NCBI RefSeq assembly: GCF_017948485.1
Contig: NZ_JAFFSX010000011.1
Span: forward strand, 248,001-312,000
DNA length: 64,000 bases
Source: Streptomyces sp. GESEQ-35
GTDB lineage: Bacteria; Actinomycetota; Actinomycetes; Streptomycetales; Streptomycetaceae
Reading direction: 5' to 3'
Below, one piece after another: positions 44,694-52,605 of the stretch; the stretch's first letter is position 1; every line of letters begins with the position of its first letter. Under the pieces are notes generated by a model. It was not told the origin of the DNA. It searched no databases and saw nothing but the letters and a program-made list of their open reading frames with translations. The position numbers and the translations under genes are program-made.

Positions 44694-46142
44694 GTGAGCA
44701 CCGAGCTGCGTGGGCTGCGCACACTACGGAATTACATCGCCGGTGAGTTCCGGGACGCCGCCGACGGACGGACCACCGAGGTGGTCAACCCCGCGACGGG
44801 CGAGGCGTACGCGACCGCGCCGCTGTCCGGGCAGGCGGATGTCGATAGCGCGATGGCGGCCGCCGCCGCGGCCTTCCCGGCCTGGCGCGACACCACCCCG
44901 TCCGAGCGGCAGAAGGCCCTCCTGAAGATCGCGGACGCGTTCGAGGAGCGCGCCGAGGACCTCATCGCGGCCGAGGTGGAGAACACCGGCAAGCCGATCG
45001 GGCTCACGCGGTCCGAGGAGATCCCGCCGATGGTCGACCAGATCCGGTTCTTCGCCGGTGCGGCGCGGATGCTGGAGGGCCGCTCCGCCGGTGAGTACAT
45101 GGAGGGGCTGACCTCGATCGTCCGCCGTGAGCCGGTCGGCGTCTGCGCGCAGGTCGCGCCGTGGAACTACCCGATGATGATGGCCGTGTGGAAGTTCGCC
45201 CCGGCGATCGCGGCCGGCAACACGGTCGTGCTGAAGCCGTCGGACACCACCCCGGCCTCCACCGTCCTGATGGCCGAGATCATGGGCGGGATCCTGCCCA
45301 AGGGCGTCTTCAACGTCATCGCCGGCGACCGTGACACCGGCCGCCTGATGGTCGAGCACCCGACCCCGGCCATGGCGTCCATCACCGGCTCGGTGCGGGC
45401 GGGCATGTCGGTCGCCGAGTCCGCGTCCAAGGACCTCAAGCGGGTCCACCTGGAGCTGGGCGGCAAGGCGCCGGTCGTCGTCTTCGACGACACCGACATC
45501 GCCAAGGCCGTCGAGGACATCTCGGTCGCGGGCTTCTTCAACGCCGGGCAGGACTGTACGGCGGCCTGCCGCGTCCTCGTCCACGAGGCGATCCACGACG
45601 AGTTCGTCACCGCGCTCGCGAAGGCCGCCGCCGACACGAAGACGGGCCAGCCGGATGACGAGGATGTGCTGTACGGGCCGCTCAACAACCCCAACCAGCT
45701 GGAGCAGGTGAGCGGGTTCATCGAGCGGCTGCCGGCGCACGCGCGCGTGGAGGCCGGTGGCAAGCGGGTCGGCGACAAGGGGTACTTCTTCGCGCCGACC
45801 GTCGTCTCCGGGGTCAAGCAGGACGACGAGATCATCCAGAAGGAGGTCTTCGGGCCGGTCATCACCGTTCAGTCCTTCGCCGACGAGGCGCAGGCCGTCG
45901 AGTGGGCGAACGGTGTCGAGTACGCGCTCGCGTCGTCCGTGTGGACGAAGGATCACGCGCGTGCGATGCGGCTGTCGAAGGCGCTCGACTTCGGGTGTGT
46001 GTGGATCAACACGCATATTCCGCTGGTCGCCGAGATGCCGCACGGTGGGTTCAAGAAGTCCGGGTACGGCAAGGACCTTTCGGCGTACGGGTTCGATGAC
46101 TACACGCGGATCAAGCACGTGATGACGTCCCTGGACGGGTGA
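44694..46142 (+). CDS. Gamma-aminobutyraldehyde dehydrogenase
   Basis: A 482-residue NAD-dependent aldehyde dehydrogenase. APWNYPMMM is the family start of the cofactor domain, catalytic Glu is in LELGGKAPV, and the nucleophile Cys is in NAGQDCTAACR. The closest pattern is PatD/PuuC-type aminobutyraldehyde dehydrogenase of putrescine breakdown. GTG at 44694 follows AGGAGG six bases upstream. It is divergent from the Lrp gene. Confidence 0.92.
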   Translation: MSTELRGLRTLRNYIAGEFRDAADGRTTEVVNPATGEAYATAPLSGQADVDSAMAAAAAAFPAWRDTTPSERQKALLKIADAFEERAEDLIAAEVENTGKPIGLTRSEEIPPMVDQIRFFAGAARMLEGRSAGEYMEGLTSIVRREPVGVCAQVAPWNYPMMMAVWKFAPAIAAGNTVVLKPSDTTPASTVLMAEIMGGILPKGVFNVIAGDRDTGRLMVEHPTPAMASITGSVRAGMSVAESASKDLKRVHLELGGKAPVVVFDDTDIAKAVEDISVAGFFNAGQDCTAACRVLVHEAIHDEFVTALAKAAADTKTGQPDDEDVLYGPLNNPNQLEQVSGFIERLPAHARVEAGGKRVGDKGYFFAPTVVSGVKQDDEIIQKEVFGPVITVQSFADEAQAVEWANGVEYALASSVWTKDHARAMRLSKALDFGCVWINTHIPLVAEMPHGGFKKSGYGKDLSAYGFDDYTRIKHVMTSLDG

Positions 46143-46162
46143 CGCTTCGCTGAGGGGGCGGA

Positions 46163-46225
46163 TTTCGGCTGCGGGTCCGCTGTGGCTGGTCGCGCAGTTC
46201 CCCGCGCCCCTGAGGGCGTTGCGGC
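46163..46225. repeat. Dispersed intergenic repeat, copy 2
   Basis: Matches copy 1 at 39810 over the first 33 bases with a single difference, then continues through AGTTCCCCGCGCCCCTGA without the 30-base insert seen in copy 1. It leads into a terminator hairpin. Confidence 0.75.
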
Positions 46226-46256
46226 CCCGGACGTTGCAAGTGCCGTCCGGGGCCGC
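46221..46256. terminator. Strong bidirectional terminator
   Basis: GCGGCCCCGGACG (46221-46233) and CGTCCGGGGCCGC (46244-46256) pair perfectly over 13 bp with a 10-base loop and a TTCCTTCC tail. It lies between the convergent dehydrogenase gene and the secreted-protein gene. Confidence 0.85.
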
Positions 46257-46280
46257 TTCCTTCCCCCCTCCGCGGTGGTC

Positions 46281-46775
46281 TCAGGCCCTGCTGGTGGTCA
46301 GTGAGGGCAGTTCGTCCTTGTCCGGGCGGCCTGGGAGTTCAGGCAGGTCCGGCGGGCGTACCCCGTCCGGGGCCGACGGGATCGTGATGCCCACCTCCTT
46401 CAGGATCGGGGCGCACTTCTTGATGGCTTTGCGGTACGCCTTGCTCCGCAGGTCCGCCTCGTCGCCCTTGTCGACCTTCATCTGTACGCGGAGGCCGATC
46501 CCGCCGTCCTCGTTCTTCTCCGCGTGGAAGTCGGGGAAGACGGTCTGGCCTTGGGCGCGCATACAGGCGGCGAAGTCGTCGTTGGCCTCGTTGACGTCGT
46601 CCGGGGCGTTCTCGGTCGGCTCGTATCCCATCGCGATGCCCGGTCGCGCGCGGGGCGGGACGTCCGTCGAGTCGGATGCGGCGGCCGTCGACGCGCTGAC
46701 CGTGCCGAGGGTGACGGCCGTGATCGCGGCCAGGGCCAGGGCGAGTCGCCGTGGCCGGGGCGCCAGTACGGGCAT
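46281..46775 (-). CDS. Small secreted protein of unknown function
   Basis: A 164-residue protein with a signal peptide (MPVLAPRPRRLALALAAITA to VSASTAAA). The mature part has two cysteines (DDFAACMRAQGQ and KKCAPILKEVG). ATG at 46775 has GGAGG closely upstream, so the longer 46820 start is rejected. It is divergent from the two-component system at 46894. Similar two-Cys proteins accompany sensor kinases and peptidoglycan-binding transporters in Streptomyces; the link is inference. Confidence 0.7.
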   Translation of the reverse strand: MPVLAPRPRRLALALAAITAVTLGTVSASTAAASDSTDVPPRARPGIAMGYEPTENAPDDVNEANDDFAACMRAQGQTVFPDFHAEKNEDGGIGLRVQMKVDKGDEADLRSKAYRKAIKKCAPILKEVGITIPSAPDGVRPPDLPELPGRPDKDELPSLTTSRA

Positions 46776-46893
46776 GTGGTCCTCCAGTCGGTGCCGTGAG
46801 TGCTTACGGCGTCCAGGCAACCGCCCACCCGGTTACGGCACGGGAACGGCCGCCCTTATCGCGGTGTAACCCCCGCGCGGCCACACTGACCGC

Positions 46894-47547
46894 ATGCGTG
46901 TGCTGGTGGTCGAGGACCACGAAGAACTCGCCGAGACGGTCGCCGCGGGCCTGCGCCGGGAGGGGATGGCCGTCGACCTGGCCTTCGACGGACCGACGGC
47001 GCTGGAGCGGGTCGAGGTCAACGGCTACGACGTCGTCGTACTGGACCGCGATCTGCCCGGCGTCCACGGGGACCAGGTGTGCCGGACGCTCGCCGAGGGC
47101 GGCAGCCGGGCGCGGGTGCTGATGCTGACGGCGTCGGGGACGGTGGCCGACCGGGTCGCGGGGCTGGGTCTCGGCGCCGACGACTATCTGCCGAAGCCCT
47201 TCGCGTTCACCGAACTCGTCGCTCGGATACGGGCGTTGGGGCGCCGTGCGCAGCCCGCGCTGCCGCCGGTGCTGGTCCACGGGGAGCTGCGGCTCGACCC
47301 GGCCCGCAGGGTCGCCACCCGGGACGGGGCGGGACTGCCCCTCAGCCCCAAGGAGTTCGCCGTACTCGAACTTCTCATGGCCGCCGGGGGTGGCGTCGTC
47401 TCCGCCGAGGAACTCCTCGAACGGGCCTGGGACGAGGCCGCCGACCCCTTCAGCCAGACCGTGAAGGTGACGATGAGCCGACTGCGGCGCAAGCTGGGGG
47501 AGCCGGCGCTGATCGAGACGGTCGAGCGGGCGGGGTACCGGCTGTGA
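46894..47547 (+). CDS. OmpR-family response regulator
   Basis: A 217-residue regulator: receiver domain with the acidic pair Glu7/Asp8, phosphoacceptor Asp51 in VVVLDRDLPG, Thr in LMLTASG and Lys in LPKPFAF. A C-terminal winged helix has LSPKEFAVLELLM, VKVTMSRLRRKL and ETVERAGYRL. It overlaps its kinase gene by four bases. Targets are unknown but may include the divergent secreted protein. Confidence 0.93.
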   Translation: MRVLVVEDHEELAETVAAGLRREGMAVDLAFDGPTALERVEVNGYDVVVLDRDLPGVHGDQVCRTLAEGGSRARVLMLTASGTVADRVAGLGLGADDYLPKPFAFTELVARIRALGRRAQPALPPVLVHGELRLDPARRVATRDGAGLPLSPKEFAVLELLMAAGGGVVSAEELLERAWDEAADPFSQTVKVTMSRLRRKLGEPALIETVERAGYRL

Positions 47548-48740
47548 GGCCCCGGGTCCTGCGTGTCCGGGGACCGCACAGCGTCCGCTGGCGGCTCACC
47601 CTCCTCTACAGCGCCCTGTTCGCGATCGCCGGGGCCGTGCTGTTGGCCTTCACCTACCTCCTCGTCGCGAACAGCGAGCCGTCCCTCACCGGCGGCGACT
47701 CGCGGGTGGTCAAGGGCAGCGACGGTGCACCGGCCATCGCGTCGTTCGTCGAACAACGGCTCTCGGTGCTGCGCTCCGAGCAACTGCACCAGCTGCTCAT
47801 CGAGTCGGTCGTGGCGCTGGCGGTGATGACCGTGGTGTCGGTGGCGCTCGGGTGGCTGATGGCGGGGCGGGTGCTGGCGCCGCTGCGCACCATGACCGCG
47901 GCCGCCCGCCGTATCTCCGCCGACAATCTGCATGAGCGGCTCGCGGTGCCCGGACCCGACGACGAGCTGAAGGCGATGGCGGACACCATCGACGACGTAC
48001 TCGCCCGGCTGGAGGGCGCGTTCGAGGCGCAGCGGCAGTTCGTCGCCAACGCCTCGCACGAGCTGCGCACCCCGCTCACGCTCCAGCAGGCCATCGTGGA
48101 CGTCGCCCTCGCCGATCCCGACGCGTCGGTGGACACCCTGCGGGCCGCGCTGCTCAGGTCCCGGGCGGCGGGTCAGGAACAGGAGCGGCTGATCGATGCG
48201 CTGCTGACCCTGGCTCGAAGTCAACAGGGCCTGGAACGGCGGGAGTTCGTGGATCTGACGGCGATCGTGCGGGAGCGGCTGCCGGATACCGGGCCCCGGG
48301 TCGAGGCGCGGCTCGACCCGGCGCCGGTGTTCGGCGATCCGCAGCTGATCGAGCGGCTGGTGGTCAACCTCACCGACAACGCCGTACGGCACAACCTCCC
48401 GCCGGGTGAGGGCGGCTGGGTGAGTGTGTCGACGGGCGTGGATGGATCGGGGAGGCCGGGGCTGCGGATCGAGAACAGCGGTCCGGTGATCCCGGCCGAC
48501 CAGGCGGCGGGGCTTTTCCAGCCGTTCCGGCGGTTGGGGCCGGAGCGGGTGCGCAGACGGGACGGACTGGGCCTCGGTATGTCGATCGTGGCGGCGGTGG
48601 TCGCCGCGCACGGCGGCCGGGTGCTGGCCCGGACGCGTCCCCAGGGCGGGCTGACCGTGGAGGTGACGCTGCCCGCTCCGATACCGGCGCCGTACGTCAC
48701 GAACGTACAAAGGGAGCGACAAGGTGTCGGGTCCGGCTGA
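47544..48740 (+). CDS. Sensor histidine kinase
   Basis: A 398-residue kinase: two membrane helices (about 20-40 and 92-112) around a short extracytoplasmic loop of 50 residues, a HAMP domain, the phosphoacceptor His172 in NASHELRTPLT, the N-box NLTDNAVRHN and G-box DGLGLGMSIV. GTG at 47544 overlaps the regulator stop. The small external loop suggests sensing within or near the membrane. Confidence 0.92.
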   Translation: MRPRVLRVRGPHSVRWRLTLLYSALFAIAGAVLLAFTYLLVANSEPSLTGGDSRVVKGSDGAPAIASFVEQRLSVLRSEQLHQLLIESVVALAVMTVVSVALGWLMAGRVLAPLRTMTAAARRISADNLHERLAVPGPDDELKAMADTIDDVLARLEGAFEAQRQFVANASHELRTPLTLQQAIVDVALADPDASVDTLRAALLRSRAAGQEQERLIDALLTLARSQQGLERREFVDLTAIVRERLPDTGPRVEARLDPAPVFGDPQLIERLVVNLTDNAVRHNLPPGEGGWVSVSTGVDGSGRPGLRIENSGPVIPADQAAGLFQPFRRLGPERVRRRDGLGLGMSIVAAVVAAHGGRVLARTRPQGGLTVEVTLPAPIPAPYVTNVQRERQGVGSG

Positions 48741-48797
48741 TCAGGCTCGACGCAGCGTCCATTGTCCCGGCACAGTCGGGAGGAGCATGCTGCGCCA

Positions 48798-49991
48798 ATG
48801 CCCCCGACACCGAAGAGGTCCTCGCTCTCCCGTCGCTCCCTGCTGCGCACGCTGGGCGGCACCGCCGCGCTCGGGGGGCTCGCCGGGTGCGGTGTGCCCG
48901 CCGCGTACGTCAAGCCCGGTGAGCGGGCCGCTGCCGATCTGTCCGCCAGCGACAAGCGGCTGACCTGGGCGAACTGGCCGCTGTACATCGACACCGACGA
49001 CGACGAGGACGAGACGAAGCGGCCCACGCTGGAGGCGTTCGAGAAGGGCACGGGGATCGCCGTCGACTATGTCGAGGAGATCAACGACAACGACGAGTTC
49101 TTCGGCAAGATCAGCCCCGCGCTGATGAACCATCAGCGGACCGGCCGCGATCTGATCGTCATCAGCGACTGGATGTGCGCGCGGTTCGTGACGCTCGGCT
49201 GGGTGCAGGAGATGGACCGCGCCGTACAGCCGAACGTGACGAAGTACCTGGACCCGCAGCTGAGGTCGCCCGCCTTCGACCCCGGCCGCAAGTTCACCGT
49301 GCCGTGGCAGTCGGGGATCACGGGAATCGCGTACGACCGCCGCCGGCTGGGCCGGGAGATCCGGCACGTCTCCGATCTGTGGGCGAGCGATCTCAAGGGG
49401 CGGGTCACCCTGCTGTCCGGGCTCGACGAGGCGTTCGCGCTGCTGATGCAGGGCAATGGCGTCGACATCACGAAGTGGACGGCGGACGACTTCCATCAGG
49501 TGTGCGACCAGGTCGAGAAGTACGTCCACAGCGGCCGGATCCGCCGCTTCACCGGCAACGACTACACCAAGGACCTGGTCAGCGGTGACGTACTGGCCTG
49601 CCAGGCGTACTCCGGCGACGTGATCCAGCTCCAGGCCGACAACCCGGACATCCGCTTCGTCGTCCCCGAGGAGGGCGCCGAACTGTGGGCGGAGTCGCTG
49701 ATGATCCCGAACCTGGCCGCCCACAAGACCAACGCCGAGCGGCTGATCGACTACTACTACGAGCCCGAGGTCGCCGCCGAGCTGGCCGCCTGGGTCAACT
49801 ACGTCTGCCCCGTCCCGGCCGCCCAGGACATCCTCGCCTCCTCGAAGGACGAGGAGACGGCCGCCCTTGCCGAGGACCCGCTGATCTTCCCCGACACCGC
49901 GATGCGGGGGCGGCTCGCCATCGCGCGGGACATCAGGGCAGACGAGCGGACCGAGTTCGCGAAGCGGTGGAACGCGATCGCGGGGTTGTAG
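48798..49991 (+). CDS. PotD/PotF-type polyamine-binding lipoprotein
   Basis: A protein of about 397 residues with a twin-arginine motif (SRRSLLRTLGG) and lipobox LAGC. The mature part follows the spermidine/putrescine-binding family: LTWANWPLYID, DLIVISDWMCARF, VPWQSGITGIAYD, YSGDVIQLQADNPDI and WAESLMIPNLAAHKTNAERL. In relatives it is encoded with potABC; here no transporter ATPase or permease gene follows, and the next gene is on the other strand. GGAGGAG lies 13 bases before the ATG. Confidence 0.87.
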   Translation: MPPTPKRSSLSRRSLLRTLGGTAALGGLAGCGVPAAYVKPGERAAADLSASDKRLTWANWPLYIDTDDDEDETKRPTLEAFEKGTGIAVDYVEEINDNDEFFGKISPALMNHQRTGRDLIVISDWMCARFVTLGWVQEMDRAVQPNVTKYLDPQLRSPAFDPGRKFTVPWQSGITGIAYDRRRLGREIRHVSDLWASDLKGRVTLLSGLDEAFALLMQGNGVDITKWTADDFHQVCDQVEKYVHSGRIRRFTGNDYTKDLVSGDVLACQAYSGDVIQLQADNPDIRFVVPEEGAELWAESLMIPNLAAHKTNAERLIDYYYEPEVAAELAAWVNYVCPVPAAQDILASSKDEETAALAEDPLIFPDTAMRGRLAIARDIRADERTEFAKRWNAIAGL

Positions 49992-50226
49992 GCGGGGAGA
50001 CCTCCTTGTTGTGACGAGTGCGACGAGGATTTTTGGTTGGCACAAAGGAGGGATAGTCGGCGGCTGCTGCTAGGCGAGACTCATCTGTGCGCCGGCTTCG
50101 GCGCGGGCCGTGGCGATGGACGGCCTGCCGCGGCCAGACCCAAAGTCGTTCCTCAGGCACCCATGACCGCAAGCAGCGTCGCCGAGCGCGACTCGCGGGT
50201 CCAGGCCCAACCCGCAGTCACCCGGC
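49992..50226. other. Gene-free junction between core and accessory DNA
   Basis: There is no convincing gene, repeat or transposase remnant in 235 bases. An AT-richer patch GATTTTTGGTT occurs at about 50030-50040. Upstream genes are typical Streptomyces core, while downstream genes are accessory, so this is a probable breakpoint or insertion edge. Confidence 0.4.
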
Positions 50227-52569
50227 TCAGCCAGTGAGGTCGAGCGCCGCACGGACGATGCTGTCGGCGTCGATGCCATGGTGGCGGTAGACGTCCTCAA
50301 GGGAGCCGGACTGCCCGAACCGGGTCACGCCGAGCGCTGTGGTCGGCACCCGGTTGACGGTGGCCAGGAACGTGAGGGTGTGTGGGTGCCCGTCCAGGAC
50401 GGTGACCAGCGGTGTGGCGCGATCCGCAGGGAAGACCTGGTCGAGGATCCATGACTCCGCCGCCTCATGCCCCTGCCGTGCCCGAACGGCCCGATACAGC
50501 AGATCGGGGCTGGTCACACAGATCACGTCCGCGGCGATGCCGGCCTGCTCCAAGCGCTCGGCGGCGGCCAGGGCTTCCGGCACGAGGGCGCCCATGGCCG
50601 CGATGCTCAGGGCCGGCGCCTCGGTCCGACGCAGCAGGTAGGCGCCGGCCACCACCTGGCGACGCCGTCGCTCGCGGGCCGCGGGATCCGCGGGCATGGC
50701 GGCGAGTGACTGGTCGACCGGCCGGGTGGAGGTCCGTAGATAGGCCGAGCAGCCGTCGGGCCTGCCGAGTTTCGCCAGGGCGGCCAGCAGGGTCCACTCC
50801 GTGTCGAGGACGAAGGCCGGCTCGTAGCTGACACAGCCGGGTTGTTCGAGGCCGATGGACGGCGTCTTGATCGATTGGTGCGCTCCTCCTTCGGGGGCGA
50901 GCGAGATCCCGGACGGGGTGCCGATCAGGATCGACTGCCCGCCCGCGTAGATGCCGTACGACCAGGGCTCCAGGGCGCGTTCCACGAAAGGGTCGTAGAG
51001 CACCCCGATCGGCAGGAGGGGCTGACCCCACCGGCTCCAGGTGGCGCCCAGTTCGCCGAGCAGCCCGACCAGGTTGACCTCGGCGATGCCCAGCTCGATG
51101 TGTTGCCCTGTGGGCTTTTCACGCCAGTGGAGGATGGTCTCGCGGTCGTCGGCGAACCAGTTGGGGCGTTCGGTCGCCGACCACACGCCGACCTTGTTCA
51201 CCCAGCCGCCCAGGTTCGTGGAGGACGAGACGTCCGGGCTGACCGTCACGACTCGCCTGGCCGCTTCGGGTGCTTCCCGGGCCAGGTCGAGCAGGGCCCG
51301 CCCGATCGCGGCCTGCGTCGTCGCCACCCCGGACGGGGTCCGGCCCATGTCCACCGGCAGGTCCGGCGGGGCAAGCCGAGGGCTGTTCTGCCGGTGCAGG
51401 CGCCGCGCGGTGCGCAGGCACAGCGTTTGTGCGGGGCTGCCGTCGGAGAAGGGCCGCCAGGGATCGGCCGGATCGGCACCGACCCGTACGGCCATGTCGC
51501 GCATCTGCTCGTCGGTGAGCAGGGCCGAGTGGTTCTGCGGATGCCCCTTGGTCGCCAGGCCATGTCCCTTGATGGTGTAGGCGAAGATCACCGTCGGGCG
51601 GGAGTCGTCGATCGTGGAGAACGCCTCGTCCAGCGCGTCCAGGTCGTGACCGGCCAGATCGGCGATCGCGGCGAGCAGCTCCTCGTCGGCCAACTGGGCT
51701 GCCAGGTCGGCGATCCGCCCGGCGCCCGGCCCGGTGCCGGGCAGCCGCTGACGCAGCTCGGATGCTTCGCAGCGCAGAAGTCGCTGGTACTCGGGGTTCG
51801 GCATCGTGTCGATGCGGTGCCGCAGCTCGTCGCCCCCCGGACGGCTGAAGAGTTCCTGGAGCAGCCGACCGTACTTGAGGGTGATCACCTGCCAGCCGGC
51901 GGCGGTGAACATGCCCCGCAGCTTGTCGGCCGCGATGTCCGGCACGACCCGGTCCAGCGACTGGCGGTTCAGGTCGACTACCCATACGAGTTCGCCGAGT
52001 TGGGCGACCGCCGGATCGAGCACGGCCTCCCATACCGCGCCCTCGTCCAGTTCCGCGTCACCGAGCAGCGAGTACTGGCGCCCGGTACCTGCCCCTCCGG
52101 TCAGGCCGTCCACGTACCGGCGGGAGAGAGCGCCCCAGATCGGGGCCGTGGCCCCGATGCCGACCGAGCCGGTCGAGTAGTCGACGGGATCCGGGTCCTT
52201 CGTTCTGCTCGGGTAGCTCTGGAGTCCCCCGAAGTCGCGCAGCCTGGTCAGGTAGGCCGAGTCGAGCTCACCCAACAGGTGGTTGATCGCGTGCAACACC
52301 GGCGAGGCATGCGGCTTGACCGACACCCGGTCCTCCGGACGCAGATGCCGGAACCACAGCGTCGTCATGATCGACACCATCGAGGCCGATGACGCCTGGT
52401 GCCCGCCCACCTTCACGCCGGACTCGTTCGGGCGGACCCGGTTCGCATGGTGGATCATGGTCGTCGACAGCCAGAGCACCCTGTTCCGCACCTCGTACAG
52501 CAGGTGGTTTTCGTCCATGACTCCGGGCGGACTGACCGTCGGACTGCTCACTTGGTGCACCATCCTCAT
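50227..52569 (-). CDS. Pyruvate-dehydrogenase E1-like (2-oxo acid decarboxylase) protein
   Basis: A 780-residue thiamin-diphosphate enzyme resembling homodimeric AceE but shorter. KPHASPVLHAINHLLG matches the substrate-His region. The ThDP motif is GDAELDEGAVWEAVLDP to DLNRQSLDRVV. The pyrimidine-domain glutamate is in HIELGIAEVN. It lies downstream of a C-S lyase gene like mdeB after mdeA in Pseudomonas putida, where an AceE-like protein handles 2-oxobutyrate from methionine cleavage. By analogy it decarboxylates the lyase's 2-oxo acid. No E2/E3 partner is nearby. Start at 52569 is uncertain. Confidence 0.78.
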   Translation of the reverse strand: MRMVHQVSSPTVSPPGVMDENHLLYEVRNRVLWLSTTMIHHANRVRPNESGVKVGGHQASSASMVSIMTTLWFRHLRPEDRVSVKPHASPVLHAINHLLGELDSAYLTRLRDFGGLQSYPSRTKDPDPVDYSTGSVGIGATAPIWGALSRRYVDGLTGGAGTGRQYSLLGDAELDEGAVWEAVLDPAVAQLGELVWVVDLNRQSLDRVVPDIAADKLRGMFTAAGWQVITLKYGRLLQELFSRPGGDELRHRIDTMPNPEYQRLLRCEASELRQRLPGTGPGAGRIADLAAQLADEELLAAIADLAGHDLDALDEAFSTIDDSRPTVIFAYTIKGHGLATKGHPQNHSALLTDEQMRDMAVRVGADPADPWRPFSDGSPAQTLCLRTARRLHRQNSPRLAPPDLPVDMGRTPSGVATTQAAIGRALLDLAREAPEAARRVVTVSPDVSSSTNLGGWVNKVGVWSATERPNWFADDRETILHWREKPTGQHIELGIAEVNLVGLLGELGATWSRWGQPLLPIGVLYDPFVERALEPWSYGIYAGGQSILIGTPSGISLAPEGGAHQSIKTPSIGLEQPGCVSYEPAFVLDTEWTLLAALAKLGRPDGCSAYLRTSTRPVDQSLAAMPADPAARERRRRQVVAGAYLLRRTEAPALSIAAMGALVPEALAAAERLEQAGIAADVICVTSPDLLYRAVRARQGHEAAESWILDQVFPADRATPLVTVLDGHPHTLTFLATVNRVPTTALGVTRFGQSGSLEDVYRHHGIDADSIVRAALDLTG

Positions 52570-52597
52570 TTACGCAGTTCGGATTTACGTAATTCGG
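52568..52597. repeat. 15-bp tandem duplication before the E1-like gene
   Basis: ATTTACGCAGTTCGG (52568-52582) is followed directly by ATTTACGTAATTCGG (52583-52597), 13 of 15 identical. The second copy contains the palindrome TTACGTAA. It covers the translation start region of the E1-like gene on the minus strand, within the 36-base spacer after the lyase gene. Confidence 0.6.
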
Positions 52598-52605
52598 AGC
52601 CCGTC

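Noticed and set aside
49992..50226. Possible transposase remnant at the core/accessory junction
   Set aside because: Translations in six frames show no transposase motif and no terminal repeats were found.
50227..52569. Calling the E1-like gene aceE of central metabolism
   Set aside because: It is about 100 residues shorter than AceE, sits in a catabolic operon and has no E2/E3 genes nearby.
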